Source: CBDFKU01 sp965248975
GTDB lineage: Bacteria > Chloroflexota > Dehalococcoidia > Lucifugimonadales > JAGWBF01
Reading direction: 5' to 3'
Length of the DNA: 64,000 nucleotides
Assembly (NCBI GenBank): GCA_965248975.1
Contig: CBDFKU010000015.1
Span: 162,342 to 226,341 of the forward strand
Shown here piece after piece: positions 17,675-26,609 of the stretch; the first letter of the stretch is position 1, and each line of letters opens with the position of its first letter. The translations under genes and the position numbers were made by a program. Below the pieces are notes generated by a model. That model worked only from the letters and a program-made list of their open reading frames with translations, was not told the DNA's origin and did not search any database.

Positions 17675-18915
17675 ATAGCCCCCCACCTACGGAGGGCCGT
17701 AAGGTCCCCTGGGGAGAGGCCCAGCTCTCCCCGATAGATCTCCTCGTTGTGCTCGCCTATGGCAGGAGCCGGTCGCTCCAGGCCAACTCGATATCCCTCG
17801 TCGCGGACCGTAACGCCGGGATGGGGTACCATGCCGGAAGCCTCCGGTACGGCTAGCTCCGTGAAATATCCCCGTGCGGCAAGCTGGGGATGGGCCAGGA
17901 TATCTCCCTGGGTGGCAACCGGGAAGAGCATTATTCGCCGCTCCACCGCTGCCTGGGTCAGCTCTTCCCTGGTGCGAGTGGCGAAGAATTTCTCCATGGC
18001 GACGACCGATTTGTCCATCACATCGGCGGGCACCCGGCCGTATCCCAACTCGTCCCAATTGACGGCCTTCAGCTCGGCCACGTCGTGTCCCTCTTCCTCC
18101 ATCCAGTCGAGGAGGGCCCGGGTGCTCCTGGCTACGGCTCCTCCCTGGGGCTGGTAGTTGGCGTAGCCGTCCTTGCACTGCCAGGTGTGCCGCACAGACG
18201 TCTCCGCCGAAGTCTGGCGATAGATGCCCATGCGTCTGAGCACCACGCCCTCCAGGTCCCAGCTCTGGGGAGCGTGGGCCAGGGCCCGGGCCACGGCTTG
18301 CTGGCAGGACACGTCCACGTGCTGCCCCTGGCCGGTGGAAGCGCGGTGGGTATGAGCGATCATCGCCCCCGCGGCGCCGGCGGCCGCCCCATGAAGATAG
18401 AACTGGGGGAACCCCACTCTTACCGGCGGCCGGTCGCCGTCGCCGGTAAGGTGGGTTATCCCGGCCATGGCCATGCCGACGATGTCCGGGGCCGCGTAGT
18501 GGGCGTAGGGGCCGTCCTGACCGAAGGGAGTTATGGACACCATGACCAGACCCGGTTTGATGGCGGCGAGATCGCCATATCCCAATCCAAGGCCGTCCAA
18601 GTAGCCGGGGTCGAAGGACTCTATGAGGAAGTGAGCGCCTTCGACCAGCCTTCTGAGAAGCCGCCTGCCCGCGACGGATTCCATATTCAGGATAATGCCC
18701 CGTTTGTTGGTGGCGTAGGCCCACCAGTAGAGGCTTCTCTCCGGGTGGACACGGTCCTTATAGAAGGGCCCGACGCTCCGGGCGATGCTCCCCCCGGGGG
18801 GCTCAACCTGGACCACGTCTGCGCCCAGGTCGGCCAGAATCCTCCCGCACAGGAGGCCCCTGCCGTCGGTAAGATCGAGGACGCGATAGGGGCCCAGGAG
18901 GAGGTCCCGGCTCAT
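17671..18915 (-). CDS. CaiB/BaiF-family CoA-transferase, first of pair
   Basis: 414 residues, class III CoA-transferase. YRVLDLTDGRGLLCGRILADLGADVVQVEPP is the nucleotide-binding N-terminal block, followed by WWAYATNKRGIILNM and AHFLIESFDPGYLDGLGLGY. The ATG at 18915 overlaps the TGA of the upstream carboxymuconolactone-decarboxylase-like gene (ATGA), and its own stop overlaps the next CoA-transferase start. The three genes form one operon. This points to a catabolic route in which acids are activated to CoA esters. The specific substrate cannot be read from the sequence. Confidence 0.87.
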   Translation of the reverse strand: MSRDLLLGPYRVLDLTDGRGLLCGRILADLGADVVQVEPPGGSIARSVGPFYKDRVHPERSLYWWAYATNKRGIILNMESVAGRRLLRRLVEGAHFLIESFDPGYLDGLGLGYGDLAAIKPGLVMVSITPFGQDGPYAHYAAPDIVGMAMAGITHLTGDGDRPPVRVGFPQFYLHGAAAGAAGAMIAHTHRASTGQGQHVDVSCQQAVARALAHAPQSWDLEGVVLRRMGIYRQTSAETSVRHTWQCKDGYANYQPQGGAVARSTRALLDWMEEEGHDVAELKAVNWDELGYGRVPADVMDKSVVAMEKFFATRTREELTQAAVERRIMLFPVATQGDILAHPQLAARGYFTELAVPEASGMVPHPGVTVRDEGYRVGLERPAPAIGEHNEEIYRGELGLSPGDLTALRRWGAI

Positions 18916-19460
18916 TGGGGCAGCTCCGGTGCCATCCCGGGAGGCAGCTCTACCTCGAAGGCGTTGAGTACGTGGCCCACCGTGAGGTAGTGGCCGACCA
19001 GCGCCGTCAGCTCAACCATGCCGCCCACGCCCAGTCGGTCCAGGGCGGCCCCGAAGGTGCCGTTGCTTACCTTGTGGTCCCGTATCAGCTCCCGGGCATA
19101 GCGAAGCGCCGTCGCCTGGTCCTCGGGCAGGCCGTCGGGCACCGTGCCGTCCACGATGGCTCGGATGGTTTCGTCGGACAGGCCAGCCTGGCGAGCCAAC
19201 CCGGCGTGGCCGGTGAAGACGTACTGGGCGCCGATCTCACTGGCCACGGCCAGGATGACCGCCTCCCTCAGCGGGCCGGAGAGGTCTCCTTCGAAGCGCA
19301 CGTAGTCCCCGGTTGCGCCGACCCGAGCGGCGAGCTTGGGGACGTGAAGCAGGACACTGTAGGGTCCGGTCACCGTGCCCCGGATTCGGGCCAACTCGTC
19401 GAAGTAGGGCAGGTCCTCGGGTTTGAGGTTCTCCCTGGTGACGGTGGGTACTCGCGCCAT
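18912..19460 (-). CDS. Carboxymuconolactone decarboxylase-family protein
   Basis: 182 residues from the ATG at 19460, chosen because GGGAGG lies eight bases upstream; a Met six codons earlier lacks one. It contains the AhpD/CMD helical core (LSGPLREAVILAVASEIGAQYVFTGHAGLARQAGLSDETIRAI) at residues ~68-112. The CxxC redox pair of true AhpD alkylhydroperoxidases is absent, so a peroxidase role is unlikely. A hydrolase, decarboxylase or structural role fits better. It heads the three-gene operon with two CoA-transferases (ATGA overlap). Confidence 0.85.
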   Translation of the reverse strand: MARVPTVTRENLKPEDLPYFDELARIRGTVTGPYSVLLHVPKLAARVGATGDYVRFEGDLSGPLREAVILAVASEIGAQYVFTGHAGLARQAGLSDETIRAIVDGTVPDGLPEDQATALRYARELIRDHKVSNGTFGAALDRLGVGGMVELTALVGHYLTVGHVLNAFEVELPPGMAPELPQ

Positions 19461-19483
19461 GCGGTGACCTCCCTGCAAGCTTG

Positions 19484-19850
19484 TTAGGAAATTGGCAGCC
19501 GACGGATGCGCACCCTTTGGCGCTCTACTACCACTATGGCATTCCTAAACGACTCTTCCGGCATTTCCTCAAGAACCCGCCTCAAACGATCCTCTGCCTG
19601 CTGCCTTGTCCAGTCGCCCAGCCTGAGAATGAGGACTCCCAATTCCATTTCTCCTTCAGAGGCGAGGGATATCACAGTAGTCCAGATCCCGGGTAAGAAT
19701 CGACATACCATCAGACATAGCCCTTCCTACAATCTCTTGATCAGTTGCTCGGCTTAAGCCCACTTCCGAGACATGGACGGCTTGGTGACCTCGCTCATTT
19801 AGAAAATCAACGGTTCTGGGCGAAATATTCATATCCACCAGAATCCGCAT
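19484..19850 (-). pseudogene. DUF5615 PIN-like toxin, frameshifted
   Basis: The first frame (from ATG 19850) reads MRILVDMNISPRTVDFLNERG up to ILTRDLDYCDI and stops at 19656. The homologous rest of the domain (SLASEGEMELGVLILRLGDW...VVVERQRVRIRRLPIS) continues in another frame to 19484. The break lies near 19670-19685. Together they make a normal-length DUF5615 protein with the PIN-type acidic motifs D-x-N and TRDxD. Such proteins are predicted RNases acting as toxins. The ATG starts three bases after the DUF433 stop. It is either a decayed toxin or an assembly error. Confidence 0.82.
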
Positions 19851-19853
19851 ACT

Positions 19854-20078
19854 TCAGACTATCTCTATGCGCTCCTCTTGAAGGACCCACGCCGCGAATT
19901 TCAACGATTGCCGGATGTCCTCCTCTTCCAGATAGGGATAGTCTTCAAGTATCTCTTCTGTGCTCGTGCCTGAGGCAACCAGATTCAGCACCGTGGACAC
20001 GGGTAACCGCATACCCCGGATACAGGGCTTGCCACCAAATACGTTAGGGTAGATTGTGATCCGGTCAAACACCTTCAT
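19854..20078 (-). CDS. DUF433 antitoxin-like protein
   Basis: 74 residues. DRITIYPNVFGGKPCIRGMRLPVSTVLNLVASG is the DUF433 signature, and EEILEDYPYLEEEDIRQSLKFAAWV is the helix-turn-helix part. DUF433 proteins are the usual upstream partners of DUF5615 PIN-like toxins and are thought to bind both the toxin and their own operator. The downstream toxin gene begins three bases after its stop but is frameshifted, so this antitoxin may have no live partner. Confidence 0.88.
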   Translation of the reverse strand: MKVFDRITIYPNVFGGKPCIRGMRLPVSTVLNLVASGTSTEEILEDYPYLEEEDIRQSLKFAAWVLQEERIEIV

Positions 20079-20118
20079 CGCTAGTTACTCCTCGGATTCC
20101 GGGGACTAATGGCCGCCG

Positions 20119-20958
20119 CTACTTTCTCCACTCCAGACCGTCGGTGATCTCCAGGAACCGGCCCATCAGGTGATGGCTAGAGGCAATTACGCTCTCGCTC
20201 TCCAGGGTGGCCGGCGCGCCGTGTTTGTCCACCACCGTTCCTCCCGCCTCGGACACCAACAACATGCCGGAGGCGATGTCCCAGGGGTACAGCCTGTGGT
20301 GGAAGTACAGGTCTACCCGTCCACAGGCGGCATAGGCCAGTCCCAGAGCTCCGGAGCCCATAATGCGTACGCTCTGCATCCCCGGCCACAGGGCCTTCAC
20401 CAAGTCCAGGGCCAGAACGGCCTTCTCGTCCACGTAGCCCATATCGAACCCCAGCAGGCAGTCAGGGATCTCGGTCCTCTGGGAGACGGATATGAGGGCT
20501 CCGTTAAGGTAGGCCCCGCCTCCCTTCTCAGCGGTGAAGGTCTCACGGCGCACCGGATCGTGGGTCACCCCCAGGATGACTTCTCCGTCCCGGGCCAGCG
20601 CCACCACCACCGAGACGTGAGGTATCCCCGACGCATAGTTTCGGGTACCGTCCAGCGGGTCCAGCACCCAGGTGTAGCTGGAGCCGGTCACCACGGGCTC
20701 CGACTCCTCGGATAGGATGCCGAAGTCGGGGTATTCCTGTTTCAGCGGCGTCAGGGCGGCGGTCTCGGCCAGCAGGTCTACGTCGGTGACCACGTTGGCC
20801 CGCCCTTTGAAGCTGACCTCTTTGGCCGTGTGGAAACGGCTGAGGATCACCTCGCCTGCGGCCTGGGCCGCCTCTACGGCGATGGAGAGGGCGGACCTGT
20901 GACTGACAGAGTCCGGAACGACGAGAGCCGAGGGATTCTCTGTGGGTTGCTGGCTCAT
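20119..20958 (-). CDS. Inositol monophosphatase-family phosphatase
   Basis: 279 residues. The metal-binding motifs are EESEP (residue ~84), WVLDPLDGTRNYASGIP (~96-112) and YPWDIASGMLLVSEAGG (~225-240), in the normal order and spacing of the IMPase/FBPase fold. These enzymes use Mg2+ to remove phosphate from inositol phosphates, sugar bisphosphates or 3'-phosphoadenosine nucleotides; the substrate cannot be assigned here. The gene begins 20 bases after trpS on the same strand and is likely co-transcribed with it. Confidence 0.88.
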   Translation of the reverse strand: MSQQPTENPSALVVPDSVSHRSALSIAVEAAQAAGEVILSRFHTAKEVSFKGRANVVTDVDLLAETAALTPLKQEYPDFGILSEESEPVVTGSSYTWVLDPLDGTRNYASGIPHVSVVVALARDGEVILGVTHDPVRRETFTAEKGGGAYLNGALISVSQRTEIPDCLLGFDMGYVDEKAVLALDLVKALWPGMQSVRIMGSGALGLAYAACGRVDLYFHHRLYPWDIASGMLLVSEAGGTVVDKHGAPATLESESVIASSHHLMGRFLEITDGLEWRK

Positions 20959-20978
20959 GGTTAAGGTAATCCTCCCTG

Positions 20979-21977
20979 CTAGGCTAGGCCCATCTTTTCC
21001 TCGACCTCGGCGATAGTCTTCTTGGCGATGACCCCGGCCCTCTTGGCGCCTTCGGCGAGCATGTCGGTCACGTCGTCGGGCCGCGACTCGAACTCTCGCC
21101 TCTTCTCCCTGAAGGGTTCAAGGTAGCCGTTGATCCCAGCGGCTAGCTGGGCCTTGCAGTCGACGCAACCCCTTTGAGCCGTGGTGCACTCCTCGTACAC
21201 CGTATCGACCTCGGTGGGGTTAAAGATCTTGTGGAGGGAGTACACGTTGCATACTTCGGGCCGCCCTGGCACCTTCTTGTGGGTACGCTGGGGGTCGGTG
21301 AAGGCCGTCAGCACCCTCTTCCGGGTCTCTTCGGGCGTGGCCGCCAGGTCGATGTGGTTGTCCACGCTCTTGCTCATCTTCTGCTGCCCATCCAGGCCGA
21401 CTATCAGGGGCACCTCGGTCAGCTTGGCCTGAGGCTCTGGGAAGGTCTCGCCGAACATGTTGTTGAACCGTCTCACGATCTCCCGGGACAACTCAAGGTG
21501 GGGCAGCTGGTCCTCGCCCACTGGGACGGCATCGGCCTTGTACAGGATGATGTCGGCGGTCTGGAGCACCGGATAACCGACCAGCCCGTAGTTAACGCTC
21601 TCTTCGGTCTCGCTCATCTGGCGCACTTTCTCCTTGAAGGTAGGCACTCGCATGAGCCATCCAAGGGGAGTCACCATGCTGAGGAGAGTGTGCAGGATCA
21701 TGACCTCGGGCACTCGGGACTGGACGAAAATAATGCTGCGCTCCGGGTCGAGGCCCGCCGCCAGCCAGTCCAGAACCATCTCGCGAGTGTTAGGTCGGAT
21801 CTGCCTGGTCTCCTCCGGGGAGGTGATGGTGGTCAGGGCATGGACATCCACCGCACAGTATATGCACTCATAGCTATCCTGAAGGTCTACCCAGTTCTTC
21901 AAAGCCCCCAAATAGTTGCCTAAATGGAGCTTCCCGGTAGGCCTCATTCCCGACAGTATTCGACCCTTCTGTTCCAT
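20979..21977 (-). CDS. trpS: Tryptophanyl-tRNA synthetase
   Basis: 332 residues, the usual length for bacterial TrpRS. The class I HIGH-type motif is TGKLHLGNYLGA (residues 14-25) and KMSKS is at 200-204. LLSMVTPLGWLMRVPTFKEK and VNYGLVGYPVLQTADIILYKAD are strongly conserved TrpRS blocks. It charges tRNA-Trp in the cytoplasm. It is the first gene of a minus-strand group; the 195-base gap to the divergent PHP gene probably holds both promoters. Confidence 0.96.
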   Translation of the reverse strand: MEQKGRILSGMRPTGKLHLGNYLGALKNWVDLQDSYECIYCAVDVHALTTITSPEETRQIRPNTREMVLDWLAAGLDPERSIIFVQSRVPEVMILHTLLSMVTPLGWLMRVPTFKEKVRQMSETEESVNYGLVGYPVLQTADIILYKADAVPVGEDQLPHLELSREIVRRFNNMFGETFPEPQAKLTEVPLIVGLDGQQKMSKSVDNHIDLAATPEETRKRVLTAFTDPQRTHKKVPGRPEVCNVYSLHKIFNPTEVDTVYEECTTAQRGCVDCKAQLAAGINGYLEPFREKRREFESRPDDVTDMLAEGAKRAGVIAKKTIAEVEEKMGLA

Positions 21978-22172
21978 ACGACCGCCCCTGTGCCAGTAGC
22001 TGACCCGTCTGTGTCCTACGAGTATAAGAGCAAAGGTATGCGGGTTGCAACCGAGTTAGTAGCAAGCCTGGGGCAAGCCGGCCCCCCTTGACCGTTGCTC
22101 ATCACGGTTGACACTCGAATGGGCCGGATGCGAAACTGAGTACGAACAGGTTATTTGGTAGAGAGAACCTAA

Positions 22173-22877
22173 TTGCTCATCGACTTGCACACCCATACTT
22201 TTCCCGGCTCCGACGACGCCTTCATGAGCCCCGACGACCTGGTGGAGGCGGCCAAATCCTCGGGCCTCGATGGGGTGTGCATCACCGAACACGACGCATT
22301 CTGGGATCGTGCCGACATCCTGGCCCTCTCCAGGAGGCACAACTTCTTTATCCTGCCCGGCTGCGAAGTGAACACCGAGGGAGGCCACGTTCTGGTTTTC
22401 GGCCTGGACCGGTACGTCTTCGGCATGCACAAGGTAGTCTTCCTAAAGGGTCTGGTGGACGACGCGGGAGGCTTGATGGTGGCCGCTCACCCCTACCGGC
22501 GGCGCTATCTAGAGGAAGGGAGCCTGCGGCCGGAACGTTACCGAGATATGCTGGACCGGGCCCGGAACGACCCCTTCTTCGCCTCGTGCCACGCTATAGA
22601 GACCCTGAACGGCAGGGCTACTGCCGGGGAGACCGGGTTCGCCGGAGACCTGGGCGACTCCTTTGACCTGGTAACGGTGGGGAGCGGCGATTGCCATCGG
22701 ACCGGTGACCTGGGCAAGGTGGCCACACTATTCCAGGGACGCATCACCGGCGTCGAGGAGCTGATCCTGGAGGTGAAGGCGGGCCGCTGCGAGCCGGTGG
22801 AGATGAATAGCATGAAAGCCGCCGCGGCGGACGCGGCTGTTCCGCAGCGGATGGCCGATGGGAGGTTCGATGCCTGA
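22173..22877 (+). CDS. PHP-domain phosphoesterase
   Basis: 234 residues from a TTG at 22173 (GAGAGAA seven bases upstream). The metal-binding PHP motifs are DLHTHTFPGSDD (residue ~4), CITEHDAFWD (~36), GCEVNTEGGHVL (~63), VAAHPYRR (~105) and GSGDCHRTGDLG (~170). Such stand-alone PHP proteins hydrolyse phosphoesters, for example histidinol phosphate or nucleotide phosphates; which one is unknown. Its last eight bases overlap the start of the next gene, an ABC-transporter ATPase, so the two are coupled. Confidence 0.87.
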   Translation: MLIDLHTHTFPGSDDAFMSPDDLVEAAKSSGLDGVCITEHDAFWDRADILALSRRHNFFILPGCEVNTEGGHVLVFGLDRYVFGMHKVVFLKGLVDDAGGLMVAAHPYRRRYLEEGSLRPERYRDMLDRARNDPFFASCHAIETLNGRATAGETGFAGDLGDSFDLVTVGSGDCHRTGDLGKVATLFQGRITGVEELILEVKAGRCEPVEMNSMKAAAADAAVPQRMADGRFDA

Positions 22878-23883
22878 GGTATTGAGGGTGGAGGACCTCT
22901 ACGTCAGATTCCGGACCAAAGAAGGAGAGGTCAAGGCGGTCAACGGCGTGAGCTTCTCCCTTGAGGAAGGCTCGACCCTCTGCCTGGTGGGAGAGAGCGG
23001 AGCGGGTAAGAGCACGACCGCCCTCAGTCTCCTGGGACTGCTCCCCAAGTCGGCGAGGGTGGTTAAAGGAGCGGTGCAGTATCGCGACCTCGACCTGCTG
23101 TCGGCGGACAAACGCACCCTGCAGCGCATCAGAGGCAAGGACATAACCATCGTGCCCCAGGAGCCCAGGGCAGCCCTCAACCCGATCCTGACCATCGGAG
23201 CCCAGGTCGAAGAGCAGATCCTCGCCCACACATCTTCGTCCAAGAGGGAAGCCACCGATCTGGCCATGAGCATGCTGAGGGAGACAGGCCTGCCCGATCC
23301 CAAAAATATCCTTAAGCGGTATCCCTTCCAGCTAAGCGGGGGGATGTGTCAGCGGGTGATGCTCTCGATGGCCCTGGCCCTGCGCCCCAAGGTAATCATC
23401 GCGGACGAACCCACATCGAGCTTGGACTTGACCCTGCAGGCCGAGATATTGGAGCGCCTCAAGGATTTCTGCAAGGAGCTCCGATCCTCGATGATCCTGA
23501 TAACCCACGACATGGGCATCGTGGCCCAGATGGCAGACGAGGTGGCGGTGATGTACGCCGGCTCCATCGTGGAGCACTCCAACGTTCGGACCATCTTCAA
23601 AAGCGCCCGCCATCCCTACATGTGGGGACTCTTCCAGTCTCTGCCGCGGCTGGACCGGCCAGAGCGCCGCTTTCAACCGATAGCCGGGAATCCCCCGGAC
23701 ATGGTCAACCTGCCGGGCCAGTGTACTTTCCTTCCGCGGTGTCCCAAGGTCATCAACCAATGCCGCCTGGAGCCCATGCCGGCCTTGGAAGACCTGGAGC
23801 CGGGGCACAAGGTGGCCTGCTACAACGCCATGGAGTACGGTTGGAGGGAGGACCTGGGAACTATCGACGGGAGCTCCGCATAG
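22870..23883 (+). CDS. Peptide/nickel-type ABC transporter ATP-binding protein (DppD/OppD family), orphan
   Basis: 337 residues from the ATG at 22870 (GGGAGG five bases upstream). Walker A is GESGAGKST (41-49), the signature LSGGMCQRVM, Walker B VIIADEPTSSLD, and the switch His is in ITHDMG. The C-terminal oligopeptide-transporter extension (GNPPDMVNLPGQCTFLPRCP) is complete, with its Cys residues. This subfamily powers import of peptides, nickel or opines together with two permeases, a binding protein and usually a second ATPase. None of these is encoded here, so the ATPase is an orphan in this window. Confidence 0.88.
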   Translation: MPEVLRVEDLYVRFRTKEGEVKAVNGVSFSLEEGSTLCLVGESGAGKSTTALSLLGLLPKSARVVKGAVQYRDLDLLSADKRTLQRIRGKDITIVPQEPRAALNPILTIGAQVEEQILAHTSSSKREATDLAMSMLRETGLPDPKNILKRYPFQLSGGMCQRVMLSMALALRPKVIIADEPTSSLDLTLQAEILERLKDFCKELRSSMILITHDMGIVAQMADEVAVMYAGSIVEHSNVRTIFKSARHPYMWGLFQSLPRLDRPERRFQPIAGNPPDMVNLPGQCTFLPRCPKVINQCRLEPMPALEDLEPGHKVACYNAMEYGWREDLGTIDGSSA

Positions 23884-24889
23884 TCGGGCCCGCCACCTGA
23901 CTGACCAAGAGGTCCACGGCCACGTCCTGACTAGTCCTCCCCTGCTTCACCGCCAGATCGGCCTCCAACAGCCTGTCGTACAGCCATTCGAGGTCGGCCC
24001 AGGAATGGTTCCGCGCCTGTCCAATGGTCCGTTTGAGAGCAAACTCGTGGGCGATCCCCAGGCGCTCGCCGATCTCCTTCTGGCCGTGTCCCCGGTCCAT
24101 CAGATCGCGGGCCAGGGTAACCAGGCGGAGCTGTCGGGCTACCATCGAGGCGATATAGGGGAACTCTGCGCCACCATCTCTGAGCTTGTGCATCGCCCGC
24201 AGCGCCACCGCGGACTTCCCATCGAGGAGAGCGTCCACCGCCGCAAAGATATTCGCCTCTCTGGCTTCGGGCACCAGGAGACGCACGTCCCCTTCTTCTA
24301 TGGCCCTGTCACCGGCGAAGGTGGCCAGCTTCTCCATCTCGTTGTCCAAGGTTCGTAGATCGCTGCCCACGACCTGGGTCAAGACGCGTAAGGCGCCCGG
24401 CGTGATCCGAGAGCCCTTCGCTTCCACCTGCTCCTTGACCCAGCGGGCCAGGACCTCTCCGGAGGGCGTGGACAACTCCTTCACCTCAGCTGTGGGCCGC
24501 AGCTTCTGCAAGAGCGGGTTCCCCCGGGACAGTCGGGCGTCCACGAAGACCAGGAGGGTCGTCGGGGACATGGCCTGGGAAACGTATCCCGCCAGACCGT
24601 CCCACTCGGCCATGGACCGTTGATTTCCCCTGCCCTCCTGTCCCTGCCCTCTGCGACGCCCACTCGCCGACTCGTACAGAGACAGGAGACCTTCCACCAC
24701 TACCAGCCGGTACTCGGCCAGAAAGGGCACGGCCCCGCAGACGGCCGTTAGCTGGCCGAAATCCGCCTGGGCCCCGGCCAGGCGATGGCTGTTGGCCTCG
24801 AGAACGTCCGGCGAGCCCACCAGACCCTGAAGCTCCTTCAAGGCCTTGGAAACGAGGAAATCATCGCCGAACAGGACGTGGGAGGGCAA
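23861..24889 (-). CDS. holA: DNA polymerase III subunit delta
   Basis: 342 residues. MPSHVLFGDDFLVSKALKEL is a typical start, followed by the AAA+-like delta fold without functional Walker motifs. The central KELSTPSGEVLARWVKEQVEAKGSRI and the C-terminal helical collar region (DGKSAVALRAMHKLRDGG...ASMVARQLRLVTLARDL) are characteristic. Delta opens the sliding clamp as part of the clamp loader. It overlaps the convergent ABC gene by 23 bases and is divergent from the next gene. Confidence 0.9.
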   Translation of the reverse strand: MPSHVLFGDDFLVSKALKELQGLVGSPDVLEANSHRLAGAQADFGQLTAVCGAVPFLAEYRLVVVEGLLSLYESASGRRRGQGQEGRGNQRSMAEWDGLAGYVSQAMSPTTLLVFVDARLSRGNPLLQKLRPTAEVKELSTPSGEVLARWVKEQVEAKGSRITPGALRVLTQVVGSDLRTLDNEMEKLATFAGDRAIEEGDVRLLVPEAREANIFAAVDALLDGKSAVALRAMHKLRDGGAEFPYIASMVARQLRLVTLARDLMDRGHGQKEIGERLGIAHEFALKRTIGQARNHSWADLEWLYDRLLEADLAVKQGRTSQDVAVDLLVSQVAGPTMRSSRR

Positions 24890-24949
24890 TGGGAACCTCC
24901 GCAGAATCGCTAACTGTTGAGCAGAGGAGAGCGGTAGGGGTTCGACTAG

Positions 24950-24978
24950 TTCAAAGATACCATACCACCGGTTATAAT
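24950..24978 (+). promoter_or_regulatory. Sigma-70-type promoter
   Basis: TTCAAA at 24950-24955, a 17-base spacer, then a perfect TATAAT at 24973-24978. Transcription would start near 24985, about 25 bases before the ATG at 25009. It is the best promoter match seen in the window. Confidence 0.65.
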
Positions 24979-25008
24979 AGTATTAAGGTCAAACTTCAGG
25001 AACTTCTC

Positions 25009-25389
25009 ATGCTCTTGCGTTTCATTCTCTTTCCGCTCCTGATGATGTTCCTGCCCAGGCTGATTCCCAGGCTGGCCAGGACCGTCTGGCTCGCATGGAA
25101 GCTCAGCTTCGACGGCCGGGTGCCCCTGCTGCTGAGGCTGGTAGTACCGGCGACGCTGCTGTACTTCCTGACGCCCTTCGCCCGCATCCCTCTCGTGGGC
25201 CTGGCGGGCTACCTGGCCGTGCTCTGTGTGGCCGTCTACCTCCTCACCAATCTGGCGCCACGGGCGGTGGTGGAAGGGTACGCCCCCTGGAGGGCCCGCG
25301 ACGATGGCGGCGACCAACCCCCTCAAGGCCCCTCGCGGATCGTCGAGGGCCGCTATCAGGTGAAGGAAGACGACGAAGCCGAAAAGTAG
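25009..25389 (+). CDS. Small membrane protein, possibly DUF1232/YkvA-like
   Basis: 126 residues from the ATG at 25009, which has AGGAAC upstream and a good promoter just before it. The frame is open further upstream, but those codons overlap the promoter. Hydrophobic segments lie at residues 1-20, ~43-60 and ~64-85. The stretch FDGRVPLLLRLVVPATLLYFLTP recalls the YkvA (DUF1232) pattern, though the match is weak. The tail is charged and acidic. The function is unknown. Confidence 0.6.
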   Translation: MLLRFILFPLLMMFLPRLIPRLARTVWLAWKLSFDGRVPLLLRLVVPATLLYFLTPFARIPLVGLAGYLAVLCVAVYLLTNLAPRAVVEGYAPWRARDDGGDQPPQGPSRIVEGRYQVKEDDEAEK

Positions 25390-25496
25390 CGGGCTCGGGC
25401 TGATTCCTGTTCAGCTAGGTAGAAGGGGCTATGACCAACGGCCCCTTTCTGCTATTCTGCGAGTGGTTCTCTCAAACACCACCCACAGACGATGAC

Positions 25497-26609
25497 ATGG
25501 AAATAGCACTAATAGGACTCCCCCAAAGCGGCAAGACCACACTGCTGAACGCCCTTACCCGGGGCCGGGCCCAATCGGCCTCCTCGGGATCGGGGAGACA
25601 AGACGTCCAGGTAGGGGTGGCCGGAATGTCCGACCCGCGGCTGGATACCCTGGTGAAGATGTTCAATCCCCGGAAGGTCGTGCCGGCGGAGGTCAGGTAC
25701 CTGGACGTGCCCGCTGGCCAGGGGTCTGCCCAGGAGACCCCCGAATGGGCCGGCATTGGGGGGCAGTTCCTGAACACGCTGCAGGGCTGCGACGCCCTCC
25801 TCCTTGTAGTTCGCGCCTTCGAGAACCCTTCGGTACCCCACGTCAGGGGTAGCGTCGACCCCCACAGGGATATAGCCGACGTCGAGGCCGAGCTGGCCTT
25901 CTCCGACCTGGCTATCCTGGAGCGGCGGGTGGCAAGGATCGAGGCCAACCTGAAGGGAGCAAGGGGGAACGAACGGGACACCCTGCTGAAGGAGACAGCC
26001 GTCCTTCAGCGGGTCAAAGAGGAGCTAGAGAAGGGCGTCACTCTGAGAGACCAGCAGGTGACCTCGGAGGAAGGACAGCTCCTGTCCAACTACCAGTTCC
26101 TTACGGCCAAACCCCTCCTCATCGCCCTGAACGTCGACGAAGGGAACCTGTCCGGCGTCGCCGACCTGGAGAGGGCGGTGGCCGAAGGTAGCGAAGCCAG
26201 GGCGGGCGTTGGGGTCGTGGCCCTGTTCGCCAAGCTGGAGCTGGAGCTGTCCCAGCTTGCTCAGGAAGACGAGAGGGAGTTCCGGGAGTCCATGGGGCTG
26301 GAAGAGTCCGGAGTCGACAGGGTAGTCGGCCTGTCCCACCATCTCCTCTCCCTGGTTTCCTTCTTCACCTACGGGCCCGATGAGGTGCGCGCCTGGAGCG
26401 TTGCCGCCGAAACCCCGGCGGTCAAGGCGGCGGGCAAGATACACTCCGACATAGAGCGAGGATTCATCCGGGCCGAGGTGATGGCCTTCGATGACCTGGC
26501 CAGGTGCGGCTCGGTGGCACAGTGCAAGAAAGAGGGGCTGTTCCGGCTGGAGGGCAAGGGATATCCTATCAAGGACGGGGACGCCGTAATCTTCCTCTTC
26601 AACGTATGA
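25497..26609 (+). CDS. ychF: YchF/OLA1-type nucleotide-binding GTPase-like ATPase
   Basis: 370 residues from the ATG at 25497, giving the family start MEIALIGLPQSGKTTLLNAL; an earlier Met at 25431 would add 22 atypical residues. The Walker A motif GLPQSGKT is at residues 7-14. The altered G4 motif NVDE (in LIALNVDEGNL) is the YchF hallmark that favours ATP over GTP. The TGS domain is at the C-terminus (IERGFIRAEVMAFDDL...GKGYPIKDGDAVIFLFNV). YchF binds ribosomes and affects stress responses. The G1 sequence has QSGKT where most members have NVGKS. Its stop overlaps the hemW start. Confidence 0.88.
   Translation: MEIALIGLPQSGKTTLLNALTRGRAQSASSGSGRQDVQVGVAGMSDPRLDTLVKMFNPRKVVPAEVRYLDVPAGQGSAQETPEWAGIGGQFLNTLQGCDALLLVVRAFENPSVPHVRGSVDPHRDIADVEAELAFSDLAILERRVARIEANLKGARGNERDTLLKETAVLQRVKEELEKGVTLRDQQVTSEEGQLLSNYQFLTAKPLLIALNVDEGNLSGVADLERAVAEGSEARAGVGVVALFAKLELELSQLAQEDEREFRESMGLEESGVDRVVGLSHHLLSLVSFFTYGPDEVRAWSVAAETPAVKAAGKIHSDIERGFIRAEVMAFDDLARCGSVAQCKKEGLFRLEGKGYPIKDGDAVIFLFNV

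Noticed and set aside
17890..18990. 366-codon plus-strand frame opposite a CoA-transferase
   Set aside because: It is an antisense reading of the coupled CoA-transferase genes, whose overlaps and motifs are convincing.
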